From Marisediminicola senii (GTDB lineage Bacteria > Actinomycetota > Actinomycetes > Actinomycetales > Microbacteriaceae): DNA of 64,000 bases. This document shows, one piece after another, positions 8,725-17,691 of the stretch. The notes under the pieces were generated by a model, which made no database searches, was not told the origin of the DNA, and saw nothing but the letters and a program-made list of their open reading frames with translations. The stretch's first letter is position 1; each line of letters opens with the position of its first letter. Made by a program: the position numbers and the translations under genes. The stretch lies in contig NZ_JAALGE010000003.1 in NCBI RefSeq assembly GCF_011057645.1, positions 1 through 64,000 of the forward strand, read 5' to 3'.

Positions 8725-9606
8725 TCACACGACGCGGGCGGCCTCCGGGTCGAGGCCGATGCTCGCGCGCATGGCCCGCAGCACCGCCGGTTCGTCGGCG
8801 AGCGGCATCCACGGGTCGCCGAATGTGAACGCGCGCACCTGGCCGAGCGCCTGGTTCACAAGCATCTCGAGACCGCCGATCACGCGCCCGCCACCGGCGA
8901 GCCAGTAGGCGGCCACCGCAGTCGGCCACGGTGAATACGCGACGTCGAGCAGCGGGGTGCTCGCCGGGTTCGCGGTCGACGGGGCCGCAGGCATGTCGGC
9001 ACCTCCTGGCAGGGTGCTCACCACGAGATCGGCGGCGAATCCGGCCTCCCCCGGTTCGCGGGGCGCCAGCACCGTGACGGTCATACCGAGTCGGCGTGCG
9101 AGCTCGACGACCGGCCGCGCCCTCCCGGCGTCGCGGGCGCGCAGCAGCAGCCCGGTGGCGCCGAGCGCGTGAACGGCGGCGAGCACGGATGCCGCGGTGG
9201 CGCCCGCCCCGAGGATCTCGACGCTCCGCAGGCCGTCGATGCCCGCCTCGCGCAGCGCGGCGGTGACGCCGTACACATCGGTGTTGAACCCGCGCAGCCG
9301 CCCGTCGTCGAGCAGCACGGTGTTCGCCCCGCCGGTCAGCCCGGTCGGTTCATCACGGGTATCGAGCATCGGCAGGATGTCGCGCTTGAGCGGCATGGTC
9401 AGCGAGAGCCCGCGCCACGCCGGGTCGACCGCGACCGACCTCACGAATGCGCCCAGATCGGGCTGCCGCACCTCGATGGCCTCGTAGGTCCACGGCAGGC
9501 CGAGCACGCCATAGGCGGCGGCATGCAGGGCGGGCGACTGGGAGTGCGCGATCGGCGACCCGAGAACGGCCAGCCGGGTGCCGCCCCCGTCGTCAGCTGG
9601 GGTCAT
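8725..9606 (-). CDS. aroE: Shikimate dehydrogenase
   Basis: Reduces 3-dehydroshikimate to shikimate with NADPH. The protein is 293 aa. The shikimate-binding motif SPIAHSQSP is at residues 17-25, the catalytic Lys is K74 (LTMPLK) and the catalytic Asp is D110 (FNTD). A GAGATAA nucleotide loop replaces the more usual GAGGAA. The C-terminus keeps GLEMLVNQA. The start overlaps the end of mltG by 14 bp. Sequence and position support AroE rather than the paralogous quinate enzymes. Confidence 0.9.
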   Translation of the reverse strand: MTPADDGGGTRLAVLGSPIAHSQSPALHAAAYGVLGLPWTYEAIEVRQPDLGAFVRSVAVDPAWRGLSLTMPLKRDILPMLDTRDEPTGLTGGANTVLLDDGRLRGFNTDVYGVTAALREAGIDGLRSVEILGAGATAASVLAAVHALGATGLLLRARDAGRARPVVELARRLGMTVTVLAPREPGEAGFAADLVVSTLPGGADMPAAPSTANPASTPLLDVAYSPWPTAVAAYWLAGGGRVIGGLEMLVNQALGQVRAFTFGDPWMPLADEPAVLRAMRASIGLDPEAARVV

Positions 9607-10903
9607 CGAAGCCCGGGTGCTCCCGCAGCCACTGCTGCCACACCAGGACCTGTTCCTGGTGGTCGGCGAAGGTGTCGGTGAACGCGGTCTCGCCGGTCTC
9701 GCCGTTGATGAGCACGAAGTACATCCAGCTGCCCTCGGCGGGGTTCAGGGTCGCCTCGATGGCGTCCTCGCCCGGGTTCGAGATCGGTCCGACCGGGAGG
9801 CCGGGGTTGGCATAGGTGTTGTACGGGTTGCTCGCGTCTGCGCGTTCCTCGTCGGAGGTCGAGATGGTGGTTCCGCCGGAGCCGTAGCTCACCGTGGCGT
9901 CCGACTGCAGGGGCATCCCCTCGGCGATGCGGTTCTCCCAGACCCGGGCGATCTTGAAGAAGTCGTTCGAGTTGCCGCCCTCCTTCTGGGTGAGGGCGGC
10001 GAGGGTGAGCACGCGGTGGCGGTCTTCGGCCGGCACGCCGAGCGCGTCGAGTCTGGTGAACATCTCGGTGACCATCATCTGCAGCATGGCCTTGGCGTCG
10101 AGACCGGGGTCGAGGCTGTAGGTGGCGGGAAACAGGTACCCCTCGAGGCTCGGCGCCTCGGCGGGGAGCCCGAACCCGGCGAGGTCGGTCGATGCGGCAT
10201 CGAGTTGCTCACGGGTGACCCCGGTGGAGTCGCTGACGCTGGCGAGTCGCTCGAGCACCCCGGGCAGGGTGGTGCCCTCGGGGATGGCGACGCGGGTGGA
10301 TACCTTGTTCGCGGGGTCGGTGAGGGCGTCGAGGGCGGCCTGCGCGCTCATCTCGGAGCGCAACGCGAAGCTACCGGGCTGGAACGCCACCGCGGGGTTC
10401 TCGAGGAGCAGCCCGTAGAACGCCTCGTACGACTTGACGACTCCCGCGTCGACCAGGGTCGTCGCGACGTCGCTGCCGACCTGTCCGTTGGTGATCGTGA
10501 CGACCACTTCTCCCGAGCCTTCGCCGTCGAAGTCGTTAGATTCCTCCCAGCCCATGACGCCGCGGATCTGGTCTTCGAACGAGAAGAACACGGCGGCGGC
10601 TCCGGCACCCAGCACGAGAACGGCGGTGACGAGGATGGCAAGTAGGCCCAGCAGGTGGCGCCGCACCGACATGCCCTTCTCCTCAGGGTCGCGCGAGCCG
10701 CGCTTGCGGCGCGTGCGCTCCGACGCCGGGCGGTGCTCGGCGGGGGCGGCCTGCTCGCGCGAGAAGCCGACGGGGCGGGACGCCGGTTCGCCGTGGGGCC
10801 CGGCAGAGACCCCGTCGGGTCCGACGGAGTCGGCTGCCGACTGCGGGTCTGAGGATGTGGGGCCCGAGGTGAATATCTCGTCCCAGCTCGGTTCTTTGGC
10901 CAC
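9593..10903 (-). CDS. mltG: Endolytic murein transglycosylase MltG (YceG)
   Basis: Cleaves nascent glycan strands at the outer face of the membrane and sets their length. The protein is 436 aa. About 75 polar, disordered residues precede one membrane helix (about 80-105, LLGLLAILVTAVLVLGAGAAAVFF), then a LysM-like part and the YceG domain. The catalytic Glu lies in LTQKEGG and is followed by the family block ENRIAEGMPLQSDATVSYG. The start is GTG, one base after the ruvX stop. Its position between ruvX and aroE is the usual actinobacterial order. Confidence 0.93.
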   Translation of the reverse strand: MAKEPSWDEIFTSGPTSSDPQSAADSVGPDGVSAGPHGEPASRPVGFSREQAAPAEHRPASERTRRKRGSRDPEEKGMSVRRHLLGLLAILVTAVLVLGAGAAAVFFSFEDQIRGVMGWEESNDFDGEGSGEVVVTITNGQVGSDVATTLVDAGVVKSYEAFYGLLLENPAVAFQPGSFALRSEMSAQAALDALTDPANKVSTRVAIPEGTTLPGVLERLASVSDSTGVTREQLDAASTDLAGFGLPAEAPSLEGYLFPATYSLDPGLDAKAMLQMMVTEMFTRLDALGVPAEDRHRVLTLAALTQKEGGNSNDFFKIARVWENRIAEGMPLQSDATVSYGSGGTTISTSDEERADASNPYNTYANPGLPVGPISNPGEDAIEATLNPAEGSWMYFVLINGETGETAFTDTFADHQEQVLVWQQWLREHPGFDDPS

Positions 10904-10904
10904 G

Positions 10905-11369
10905 TTAGGTTCTTTCGTCCGGGACTACTGCGGTGCCCGGCGGATTCCCGCTCGAGCGCTCGACGTCGAGGGCATGTTGCAGAATTATAACGGCGGCCAC
11001 CTGATCGACGACTCCGCGCGAGTTGCGCGCGGTGCGTCCTGAGGCGCGCAGCGCCTGCGTGGCCGACACCGTCGACAGGCGCTCGTCGACGAGCCGCACG
11101 GGCGTCGGGGCCACGCCGACGGCGATGCGCATGGCGAACTGGCGGGCATCCTCGGTCGACGCGGTGTCTGCCCCGCTCATGCCGATGGGCAGCCCGACCA
11201 CGATCTCCGCCGCGTCGTACTCCGCCGCGTGCGCGAGGATCGCGGCGACGTCTCCGTCGCCCCGGCGCACGGTCTCGACGGGCAGCGCCATCATGCCGTG
11301 CAGGTCGCTGCGCGACACCCCGATGCGCGCCTTGCCGACATCGATGCCGAGGCGTACGCCCGTGCGCAC
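10905..11369 (-). CDS. ruvX: Putative pre-16S rRNA nuclease / Holliday junction resolvase RuvX (YqgF)
   Basis: An RNase H-fold protein of 154 aa. Motifs LGIDVGKARIGVSRSD, VVGLPIGMSG, RLVDERLSTV and the C-terminal VDQVAAVIILQHAL carry the acidic metal-binding residues. The family matures the 5' end of 16S rRNA in E. coli and has been proposed as a resolvase. It lies 3 bp downstream of alaS and 1 bp upstream of mltG and is surely cotranscribed with them. Confidence 0.92.
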   Translation of the reverse strand: MRTGVRLGIDVGKARIGVSRSDLHGMMALPVETVRRGDGDVAAILAHAAEYDAAEIVVGLPIGMSGADTASTEDARQFAMRIAVGVAPTPVRLVDERLSTVSATQALRASGRTARNSRGVVDQVAAVIILQHALDVERSSGNPPGTAVVPDERT

Positions 11370-11372
11370 GCT

Positions 11373-14030
11373 CTACCTCGCGAGCTCGCCGGTGACGGCG
11401 TCGAGCGCCGCCGGAATGGCGGCCACATCGGTTCCGCCGCCCTGGGCGAGGTCGTCCTTCCCGCCCCCGCCGCCGCCGAGGATGGATGCCGCGGCGCGCG
11501 CCAGCACGCCGGCCTTCGCCCCGCGCTGGCGGGCGGCGTCATTCGTCGCCACGATGATGGCGGGCTTGCCCTTCACCTCAGCGGCGATGGCGACCACCGC
11601 GGCGTCGCTGCCGAGCCGGGTGCGCACGCCCTGTGCGAGCGCGCGCAGGTCGTCGGCCGACGCCAGTTCACCGACGGACGCGCTGACCACCGAGAGTTCG
11701 CCGATACGCGTCGCGGTGTCGGCGAGGGCGGGCACGCGCTGCGAGAGCGCGGCCGACTCGAACTCGGCGATCTTCTTCTCGGCCGCCTTCAGGCTCGCCA
11801 TCAGTTCGCCGATGCGGTCTGGCAGCTGCTCGCGGGGCGTCTTCAGGGTGGAGGTGAGCTGGCCGACGATGGCTCGCTCGGTGGCGAGGTCGCGGAACGC
11901 GTCGATGCCGACGAGCGACTCGATGCGCCGGTTGCTCGATCCGATCGACGCCTCGCTGACGAGGTTGATCAGGCCGACCTCGGAGCTGCGCCCCACGTGC
12001 GTGCCCGCGCACAGTTCGCGTGACCATGGGCCGCCGATATCGACGACGCGCACGGTCTCGCTGTACTTCTCTCCGAACAGCGCCATGGCGCCGAGCGCCT
12101 TCGCCTCGGCCAGCGGCATCACGCGAGTCTCGACCTCGAGATTCTGCCGGATGGCATTGTTCGAGATCTCCTCTATCTCGCTGCGGGTCGCGGGCGAGAG
12201 CGGCTGTGTCCAGTTGAAGTCGAGGCGCATGTACCCGGCACGATTGTACGAGCCGGCCTGGTGGGCCTCGTCGCCGAGGGTCTGCCGCAGGGCCGCGTGA
12301 ATGAGGTGGGTCGCGGAATGCGCCTGGGTGGCCCCGCGGCGCCATTCCCGGTCGACGACGCTGGTGGCGGCATCCCCCACCCCCACCTCGCCGGAGCGCA
12401 CCTGCACCTTGTGGCTGACCAGCCCCTTGACCGGGCGCTGCACGTCGAGCACCTCGAGGTCGAACCCGGTGCCGATGATGCTGCCGGCGTCGGCCTCCTG
12501 GCCACCCGACTCGGGGTAGAGCGAGGTCTCCGCGAGGATGACCTCCGCGATGTCGCCAGACGAGGCGCTCGTCACCGAGGCGCCGTCGACGATGAGGCCG
12601 AGGATGGTGGAGTCGGTGTCGAGGTAGTCGTAGCCGGTGAACACCGTCTCGCCCGCGGCGCGGAATGCGCTGTAGACCGACAGGTCGGCCAGCAGGGTCT
12701 TCTTCGACTTGGCGTCGGCCTTGGCCATGGTGCGCTGCTCGAGCATGAGCGCGTCGAACGCGCTGCGGTCGACGCTGAGGCCGGCCTCCTCCGCCATCTC
12801 GAGCGTCAGGTCGATGGGGAACCCGAAGGTGTCGTGCAGCAGAAAGGCGGTGTCGCCCGGCAGCTCGCCGGTGCCTGCACCCTTGGTCTTGGTGACGGCG
12901 AGGTCGAGGATGCTGGTGCCGCTCGCGAGGGTGCGAAGGAAGGTCTCCTCCTCGGCGTACGCGAGCCGACCGATGCGGTCGTACGACGTCTCGACCTCGG
13001 GGTAGGCGTCCTTCATGGCGTCGCGCGACGCCGGGAACAGCTCGCCGAAAGTCGCGGTGTCGACGCCCAGCAGGCGCATCGAGCGCACGCTGCGGCGCAG
13101 CAGGCGACGCAGGATGTAGCCGCGGCCCTCGTTCGACGGGGTGACGCCGTCGCTCATCAGCATGAGGGCGGAGCGCACGTGGTCGGCGACGACACGCATG
13201 CGCACGTCATCCTCCGGGTCGGCGCCGTAGCGGCGGCCGGAGAGCGCGGCTGCCATGTCGAGCACCGGGCGCACCTGGTCGATCTCGTAGATGTTCTCGA
13301 CGCCCTGCTTGAGGAACGCCACCCGCTCGAGGCCCATGCCGGTGTCGATGTTCTTGCTCGGCAGCTCGCCGAGGATCTCGAAGTCGTGGGCGCCGATCGA
13401 TGCGCCGCGCAGCCACTGCATGAAGACGAGGTTCCAGATCTCGATGTAGCGGTTGTCGTCGGCGGCGGGGCCGCCCTCCCTGCCGTACTCAGGCCCGCGG
13501 TCGAAGAACACCTCGGAGTCGGGGCCGGCGGGGCCGGGGGTACCCATCGACCAGTAGTTGTCTGCCTTGCCCATGCGCTGGATGCGGTGCTCGGGAAGAC
13601 CCGCGATGGTGCGCCAGTGCCTCGCGGCGTCGTCGTCGTCCTCGTAGACGGTGACCCAGAGGTCCTTGGGGTCGAAGCCGAGGCCGCCGTCAGCCTCCGA
13701 GGTGGTGAGCAGCTCCCAGGCGTAGGCGATGGCCTGCTCCTTGAAGTAGTCGCCGAACGAGAAGTTGCCGTTCATCTGGAAGAACGTGCCGTGCCGGGTG
13801 GTCTTGCCGACCTCCTCGATGTCGAGGGTGCGGATGCACTTCTGCACGCTCGTCGCACGGTCGTAGGGTGCGGGAACGAGGCCGGTGAGGTATGGCACGA
13901 ACGGCACCATGCCGGCGACGGTGAAGAGCAGCGTCGGGTCGTCGCTGACCAGTGATGCGGATGGCACGACGGTGTGTCCACGGTCGGAGAAGTAGGTGAG
14001 CCAGCGGCGGCGAATGTCAGCGGTCTGCAT
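11373..14030 (-). CDS. alaS: Alanyl-tRNA synthetase
   Basis: Charges tRNA-Ala, with editing of mischarged Ser and Gly. The protein is 885 aa. A class II catalytic core covers the first 450 residues, starting with the conserved TADIRRRWLTYF and FTVAGMVPF. The editing domain has HSATHLIHAALR and the second zinc-binding element CAGTHVGRSSEVG. The C-terminal C-Ala domain contains the usual Gly-rich stretch GGGGGGKDDLAQGGG. It has a ribosome site (AGGACATC) and heads a tightly packed block with ruvX and mltG. Confidence 0.96.
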   Translation of the reverse strand: MQTADIRRRWLTYFSDRGHTVVPSASLVSDDPTLLFTVAGMVPFVPYLTGLVPAPYDRATSVQKCIRTLDIEEVGKTTRHGTFFQMNGNFSFGDYFKEQAIAYAWELLTTSEADGGLGFDPKDLWVTVYEDDDDAARHWRTIAGLPEHRIQRMGKADNYWSMGTPGPAGPDSEVFFDRGPEYGREGGPAADDNRYIEIWNLVFMQWLRGASIGAHDFEILGELPSKNIDTGMGLERVAFLKQGVENIYEIDQVRPVLDMAAALSGRRYGADPEDDVRMRVVADHVRSALMLMSDGVTPSNEGRGYILRRLLRRSVRSMRLLGVDTATFGELFPASRDAMKDAYPEVETSYDRIGRLAYAEEETFLRTLASGTSILDLAVTKTKGAGTGELPGDTAFLLHDTFGFPIDLTLEMAEEAGLSVDRSAFDALMLEQRTMAKADAKSKKTLLADLSVYSAFRAAGETVFTGYDYLDTDSTILGLIVDGASVTSASSGDIAEVILAETSLYPESGGQEADAGSIIGTGFDLEVLDVQRPVKGLVSHKVQVRSGEVGVGDAATSVVDREWRRGATQAHSATHLIHAALRQTLGDEAHQAGSYNRAGYMRLDFNWTQPLSPATRSEIEEISNNAIRQNLEVETRVMPLAEAKALGAMALFGEKYSETVRVVDIGGPWSRELCAGTHVGRSSEVGLINLVSEASIGSSNRRIESLVGIDAFRDLATERAIVGQLTSTLKTPREQLPDRIGELMASLKAAEKKIAEFESAALSQRVPALADTATRIGELSVVSASVGELASADDLRALAQGVRTRLGSDAAVVAIAAEVKGKPAIIVATNDAARQRGAKAGVLARAAASILGGGGGGKDDLAQGGGTDVAAIPAALDAVTGELAR

Positions 14031-14104
14031 GATGTCCTGAGGTTGCGTGGACCGGCGGCCTTCGCCGGTCGGTGGGAATGGTGGAGAACGGGGGTGGGTG
14101 TCGG

Positions 14105-14296
14105 TCAGCCCTCGGGGGCTGCGGCGCGCAGTTCGGATTCGCGCTGCCGGTAGCCGGAGACGACGGCGCCGAGGAACCGGCGCACGTAGTCGTCGATGTC
14201 GTCGAGCAGTGCCCTGCCGCCGGGGGTCGCCCTGACCCGGCCTGCGGTGACGAAGCCAGCCAGCAGTCCGGCGCAGACCAGCGCGACGCTCTTCAC
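14105..14296 (-). CDS. Small single-pass membrane protein between rpsD and alaS
   Basis: A 63-aa protein: one N-terminal hydrophobic helix (VALVCAGLLAGFVTAG) followed by a basic, helical cytosolic tail rich in Arg and Asp. I chose the GTG at 14296 because a GGAG ribosome site sits 6 nt upstream, whereas the longer frame begins inside the rpsD terminator region and its other candidate starts have no such site. Many actinobacteria have one or two short membrane proteins at this place (for example DUF6167 or DUF948 families). The match here is by position and shape only, so function is unknown. Confidence 0.65.
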   Translation of the reverse strand: MKSVALVCAGLLAGFVTAGRVRATPGGRALLDDIDDYVRRFLGAVVSGYRQRESELRAAAPEG

Positions 14297-14382
14297 GGAT
14301 TCTCCAATGGATACGGGGGCGCGCAGACGGTCCGGGCGCACGGACTCCAGCTTACGTCGTGCCGTGTTGGCCCTTAAATGCC

Positions 14383-14412
14383 GAAAGCGGGACACCGCAG
14401 TGCCCCGCTTTC
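14383..14412 (-). terminator. Terminator after rpsD
   Basis: A stem of GAAAGCGGG and CCCGCTTTC closes a short loop about 12 bp downstream of the rpsD stop. On the minus strand it is followed by a TTT-containing tail. Confidence 0.65.
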
Positions 14413-14424
14413 GTGCGATCCGAG

Positions 14425-15054
14425 CTATCGGGCCGCGTAGTACTCGACGACGAGCTGTACTTCACAGGTCACGGGCACTTCGGCGCGCTTCGGGCGACGC
14501 ACGAGGCGTGCCTGTAGCTTGTCGATCTCCACCTCGAGGTAGGCGGGAACCTTGGGGAGCAGGTCGGCGTGTGCGCCGGCTGCTGCCACCTGGAACGGCT
14601 CGAGGCCTTCGCTCTTGGCGTGCACGTGGATCTGCTGTCCCGGCTTGACGCGGAACGACGGGCGGTCGACGCGCAGTCCGTCGACCAGGATGTGGCGGTG
14701 CACGATCAGCTGGCGGGCCTGCGCGGTGGTGCGGGCGATGCCGGCGCGAACGACGAGCGCGTCGAGACGCATCTCGAGCAGCTCGACCAGGTTCTCACCG
14801 GTCAGTCCGGCGGCGCGACGGGCCTCCTGGAACACGATCTTGAGCTGCGCCTCGCGGATGCCGTACTGGGCACGCAGGCGCTGCTTCTCGCGAAGGCGCA
14901 CCGCATAGTCGGAGTCGGTCTTGCGCTTGGTACGTCCGTGCTCACCGGGAGCGTACGGGCGCTTTTCGAGGTACTTGGCCGCCTTCGGCGTCAGGGGGAT
15001 CCCCAGCGCACGGGAGAGGCGGGTCTTGCTACGAGTACGTGACTTAGTAGACAC
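14425..15054 (-). CDS. rpsD: 30S ribosomal protein S4
   Basis: A primary 16S rRNA-binding protein of the small subunit body, 209 aa. It has the N-terminal RTRSKTRLSRALGIPL without the four Cys of zinc-binding S4, so it is the C-minus form. The S4 RNA-binding domain is intact (MRLDALVVRAGIARTTAQARQLIVHRHILVDG). The start is GTG at 15054 with a strong AAGGAAA ribosome site; an in-frame ATG 19 codons upstream is rejected. The upstream region contains an inverted repeat that could act in leader control. Confidence 0.96.
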   Translation of the reverse strand: MSTKSRTRSKTRLSRALGIPLTPKAAKYLEKRPYAPGEHGRTKRKTDSDYAVRLREKQRLRAQYGIREAQLKIVFQEARRAAGLTGENLVELLEMRLDALVVRAGIARTTAQARQLIVHRHILVDGLRVDRPSFRVKPGQQIHVHAKSEGLEPFQVAAAGAHADLLPKVPAYLEVEIDKLQARLVRRPKRAEVPVTCEVQLVVEYYAAR

Positions 15055-15122
15055 GGTTTCCTTTCGGTACAAAGCATCGGTCTTCAACAGGGCTTCGATT
15101 CGCGGCCGCACGCGGCAACGAT

Positions 15123-15161
15123 CGAACGATTAGAAGAGGGATGTGCCGCGGGAATCGTTCG
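15123..15161 (-). promoter_or_regulatory. Inverted repeat in the rpsD leader
   Basis: CGAACGATT (15123-15131) and AATCGTTCG (15153-15161) form a 9-bp perfect stem with a 21-nt loop, about 70 nt upstream of the rpsD start. No U tract follows, so it is not an obvious terminator. Ribosomal protein S4 is known to repress its own operon through leader RNA in other bacteria; a similar role here is only a suggestion. Confidence 0.3.
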
Positions 15162-15295
15162 GCTAAAGAACGAACCCTTTCAGGTGACACATGCAGCAGC
15201 CGTGCGCGTGTGCCCTCTGCAGGCATCGATAAGGCTAGCACGGGGCGGCCCCGCAGCACGGCGGTGAGGCGAGGCGATTTCAGTGGATGCCACGA

Positions 15296-16636
15296 CTACT
15301 CGCCGCGCGTGATCCGCCGGAGTTTCGCGAGCCGCGCGGCCACGTCTCGCTCGTACCCGTGCTCGGTCGGGCGGTAGTACTCGGTACCCTTCAGCGCGTC
15401 GGGCAGGTACTGCTGCGCGACCACCCCGAGGTCGGAGTCGTGCGCGTAGCGGTAGCCCTTGCCGTGCCCGAGCCGCTTGGCTCCCGGGTAGTGCGCGTCG
15501 CGCATCGGCGCGGGCACCCGGCCGAAGTCGCCGGCCCGCACGTCGGCGATGGCCTGGTCGATGGCCAGGTACGAGCGGTTCGACTTCGGTGCGGTCGCGA
15601 GGTACGTGACGGCCTCGGCCAGCGGGATGCGCCCCTCCGGCATGCCGATGAACTGCACGGCGTCTGCCGCGGCCACCGCGATCACGAGGGCCTGCGGGTC
15701 GGCCATGCCGATGTCTTCCGCCGCGCTTACGATGATGCGCCGCGCGATGAACCGCGGGTCCTCCCCCGCCTCGATCATCCGCGCGAGGTAGTGGATGGCC
15801 GCGTCGACGTCCGACCCGCGCACCGACTTGATGAACGCACTGATCACGTCGTAGTGCTCGTCGCCGTTGCGGTCGTAGCGCAGCAGCGCCCGGTCGACGG
15901 CGGATGCCACGATCTGCGCGGTGACCACGGGAGGCTCGTCGTCCTCGATGTCCGCGGTCGACGCGGCACTCAACGCGGCGGCCTCGAGTGCGGTCAGCGC
16001 GCGTCGCGCGTCGCCGGACGCGAGCCTGATGAGGGTGCTCCTGGCCTCGTCATCCACTGTCACCGAACCGGCGAGGCCGCGGTCGTCGCTCACCGCCCGG
16101 TCGATGAGGATGCCCAGGTCGTCGTCGGAGAGCGGCTCGAGGGTGAGCAGCAGCGAGCGGGAGAGCAGGGGCGAGATCACCGAGAACGACGGGTTCTCGG
16201 TCGTCGCGGCCACCAGGATCACCCAGCCGTTCTCGACCCCGGGCAACAGGGCATCCTGCTGCGCCTTGGTGAACCGGTGGATCTCGTCGAGGAACAGCAC
16301 GGTCGAGATGCCGTACAGGTCGCGCTTCGACATCGCGTCTACCATCACCTGCCGCACGTCCTTGACCCCGGCGTTCACGGCGGAGAGCTCGACGAAGTTG
16401 CGGCCGGAGCTGTGCGCGATCGCCTGGGCGAGGGTGGTCTTGCCGGTGCCCGGCGGCCCCCACAGGATGACGGAGACCGACCCGCGCTCCCCCGAGGTGT
16501 CGGTCGCGAGGCTCACGAGCGGCGATCCGGGGCCGAGCAGGTGGCGCTGGCCCGCGACGTCGTCGAGCGACGTCGGACGCATGCGCACCGCGAGGGGTGT
16601 CGCGCCCGAGCGCAGTCCCAGCGGGGCGTCGACCAT
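15296..16636 (-). CDS. rarA: Replication-associated recombination protein RarA (MgsA)
   Basis: A clamp-loader-like AAA+ ATPase that acts at stalled replication forks with SSB. The protein is 446 aa. Walker A is GPPGTGKT (residues 60-67), Walker B is LFLDEIHR, sensor I lies in AATTEN and the arginine finger region in [10 protein letters not shown]. The C-terminal MgsA domain has [14 protein letters not shown] and YLAIDQAI. A -10 hexamer TACCAT precedes the ATG by 6 nt, suggesting a leaderless mRNA. It is monocistronic and divergent from the cyclophilin gene. Confidence 0.94.
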   Translation of the reverse strand: MVDAPLGLRSGATPLAVRMRPTSLDDVAGQRHLLGPGSPLVSLATDTSGERGSVSVILWGPPGTGKTTLAQAIAHSSGRNFVELSAVNAGVKDVRQVMVDAMSKRDLYGISTVLFLDEIHRFTKAQQDALLPGVENGWVILVAATTENPSFSVISPLLSRSLLLTLEPLSDDDLGILIDRAVSDDRGLAGSVTVDDEARSTLIRLASGDARRALTALEAAALSAASTADIEDDEPPVVTAQIVASAVDRALLRYDRNGDEHYDVISAFIKSVRGSDVDAAIHYLARMIEAGEDPRFIARRIIVSAAEDIGMADPQALVIAVAAADAVQFIGMPEGRIPLAEAVTYLATAPKSNRSYLAIDQAIADVRAGDFGRVPAPMRDAHYPGAKRLGHGKGYRYAHDSDLGVVAQQYLPDALKGTEYYRPTEHGYERDVAARLAKLRRITRGE

Positions 16637-16642
16637 GCAGCC

Positions 16643-16648
16643 ATGGTA
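16643..16648 (-). promoter_or_regulatory. -10 box of leaderless promoter for rarA
   Basis: TACCAT on the minus strand, 6 nt before the ATG at 16636, with no ribosome site between. Confidence 0.5.
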
Positions 16649-16719
16649 TCCGCGCCGACGCCGCTACAGTGCTGTGGGGCACCCGCTCGATACCGGGGCC
16701 AGGGAACCGGAGGACGCAC

Positions 16720-17544
16720 GTGGCACCGAGCAGGAACGCCGATCGCACCGCCCGCGAGGCGCGCGAGCGGCTGCGCAGGTTCCAGGCCAGGCAGGGCGTG
16801 CACGCGCACCAGGAGAAGCGCCGCCGCCGCGACAACCTCATCGCCGTGCTCGCGGTGCTCGTCGTGCTGGCCATCGCGACCGTCGGCCAGGTGGTCTACT
16901 TCACCAGCGGCCCCGGCACGCCGGAACCTACCCCGAGCGCATCTCCCTCGGCGGACGCAGACGATGAATCGGTGGATGACGCGGCCGTCGAGGAGAACGT
17001 CGGAGACGTGCCAGCGGCCGACATCGCGCAGAACCGCACCTGGTCCGGAGAACTCGTGCTCGACGACGTCGCGCTGGGGATCGAGATCGACGGCGCTGCG
17101 GCACCCCAGGCGGCATCCGTCTTCGTCTCCCTCGTGCAGGACGGCTTCTACGTCGACAACGCCTGCCACCGGCTCACCACCGCCGACACCTCGAGGGTGA
17201 TCCAGTGCGGACAGCCGGACGGCGTCACCACCATCGACCCCGGTTTCTCCTACGGTCCGGTAGAGAACGCCCCGGCCGACGGTGTCTACCCGGCCGGAAC
17301 CATCGCCGTGGCACGGGCCGAGAGCCAGTACAGCCAGAGCACCCAGTTCTTCATCACCTACGGCGACTCCCAGCTCGACACGAGCACGGGCGGCTACTCC
17401 GTCATCGGCACCGTGACGTCGGGACTCGACCGGTTCACCTCGGAGATCGCGGCCGCCGGGGTCCAGCCGGGCGACGACGGGCAGGAATCTACCGACGGTC
17501 AGCCGGCACGGCCCGCTACCATCACGGCGATAACGCTCCAGTAG
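16720..17544 (+). CDS. Membrane-anchored cyclophilin-type peptidyl-prolyl isomerase
   Basis: Catalyses cis-trans isomerisation of prolyl bonds, probably outside the membrane. The protein is 274 aa. It begins with a basic cytosolic segment (ERLRRFQARQ), one membrane helix at about residues 42-64 and an acidic Ser/Pro linker. The cyclophilin domain runs from about residue 105 with the catalytic Arg in CHRLT, the QFFITY motif and GYSVIGTVTSGLD. The start is GTG with a perfect GGAGGA site at 16709-16714; the frame upstream is non-coding. Confidence 0.88.
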   Translation: MAPSRNADRTAREARERLRRFQARQGVHAHQEKRRRRDNLIAVLAVLVVLAIATVGQVVYFTSGPGTPEPTPSASPSADADDESVDDAAVEENVGDVPAADIAQNRTWSGELVLDDVALGIEIDGAAAPQAASVFVSLVQDGFYVDNACHRLTTADTSRVIQCGQPDGVTTIDPGFSYGPVENAPADGVYPAGTIAVARAESQYSQSTQFFITYGDSQLDTSTGGYSVIGTVTSGLDRFTSEIAAAGVQPGDDGQESTDGQPARPATITAITLQ

Positions 17545-17577
17545 GCCGGGCGCCCCGGCCCCCGGCACGTGTCCCTG

Positions 17578-17597
17578 GGCGGCTCAGGGGAGCCGCC
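17578..17597 (+). terminator. Hairpin downstream of the cyclophilin gene
   Basis: GGCGGCTC and GAGCCGCC pair across a 4-nt AGGG loop. There is no T tract, so its efficiency as a terminator is uncertain. Confidence 0.4.
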
Positions 17598-17691
17598 GCA
17601 CCGTCCGCGGCAGTCTCCGCGCGCCGCCCGGTGCAATAGGCTGGTCACCGGTCGTTTGGCACCCGGCGACCCGAGCAGCAAGGTGAGGCTT

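Noticed and set aside
12261-13955. 564-codon open frame antisense to alaS
   Set aside because: Same reasoning; AlaS is intact on the other strand.
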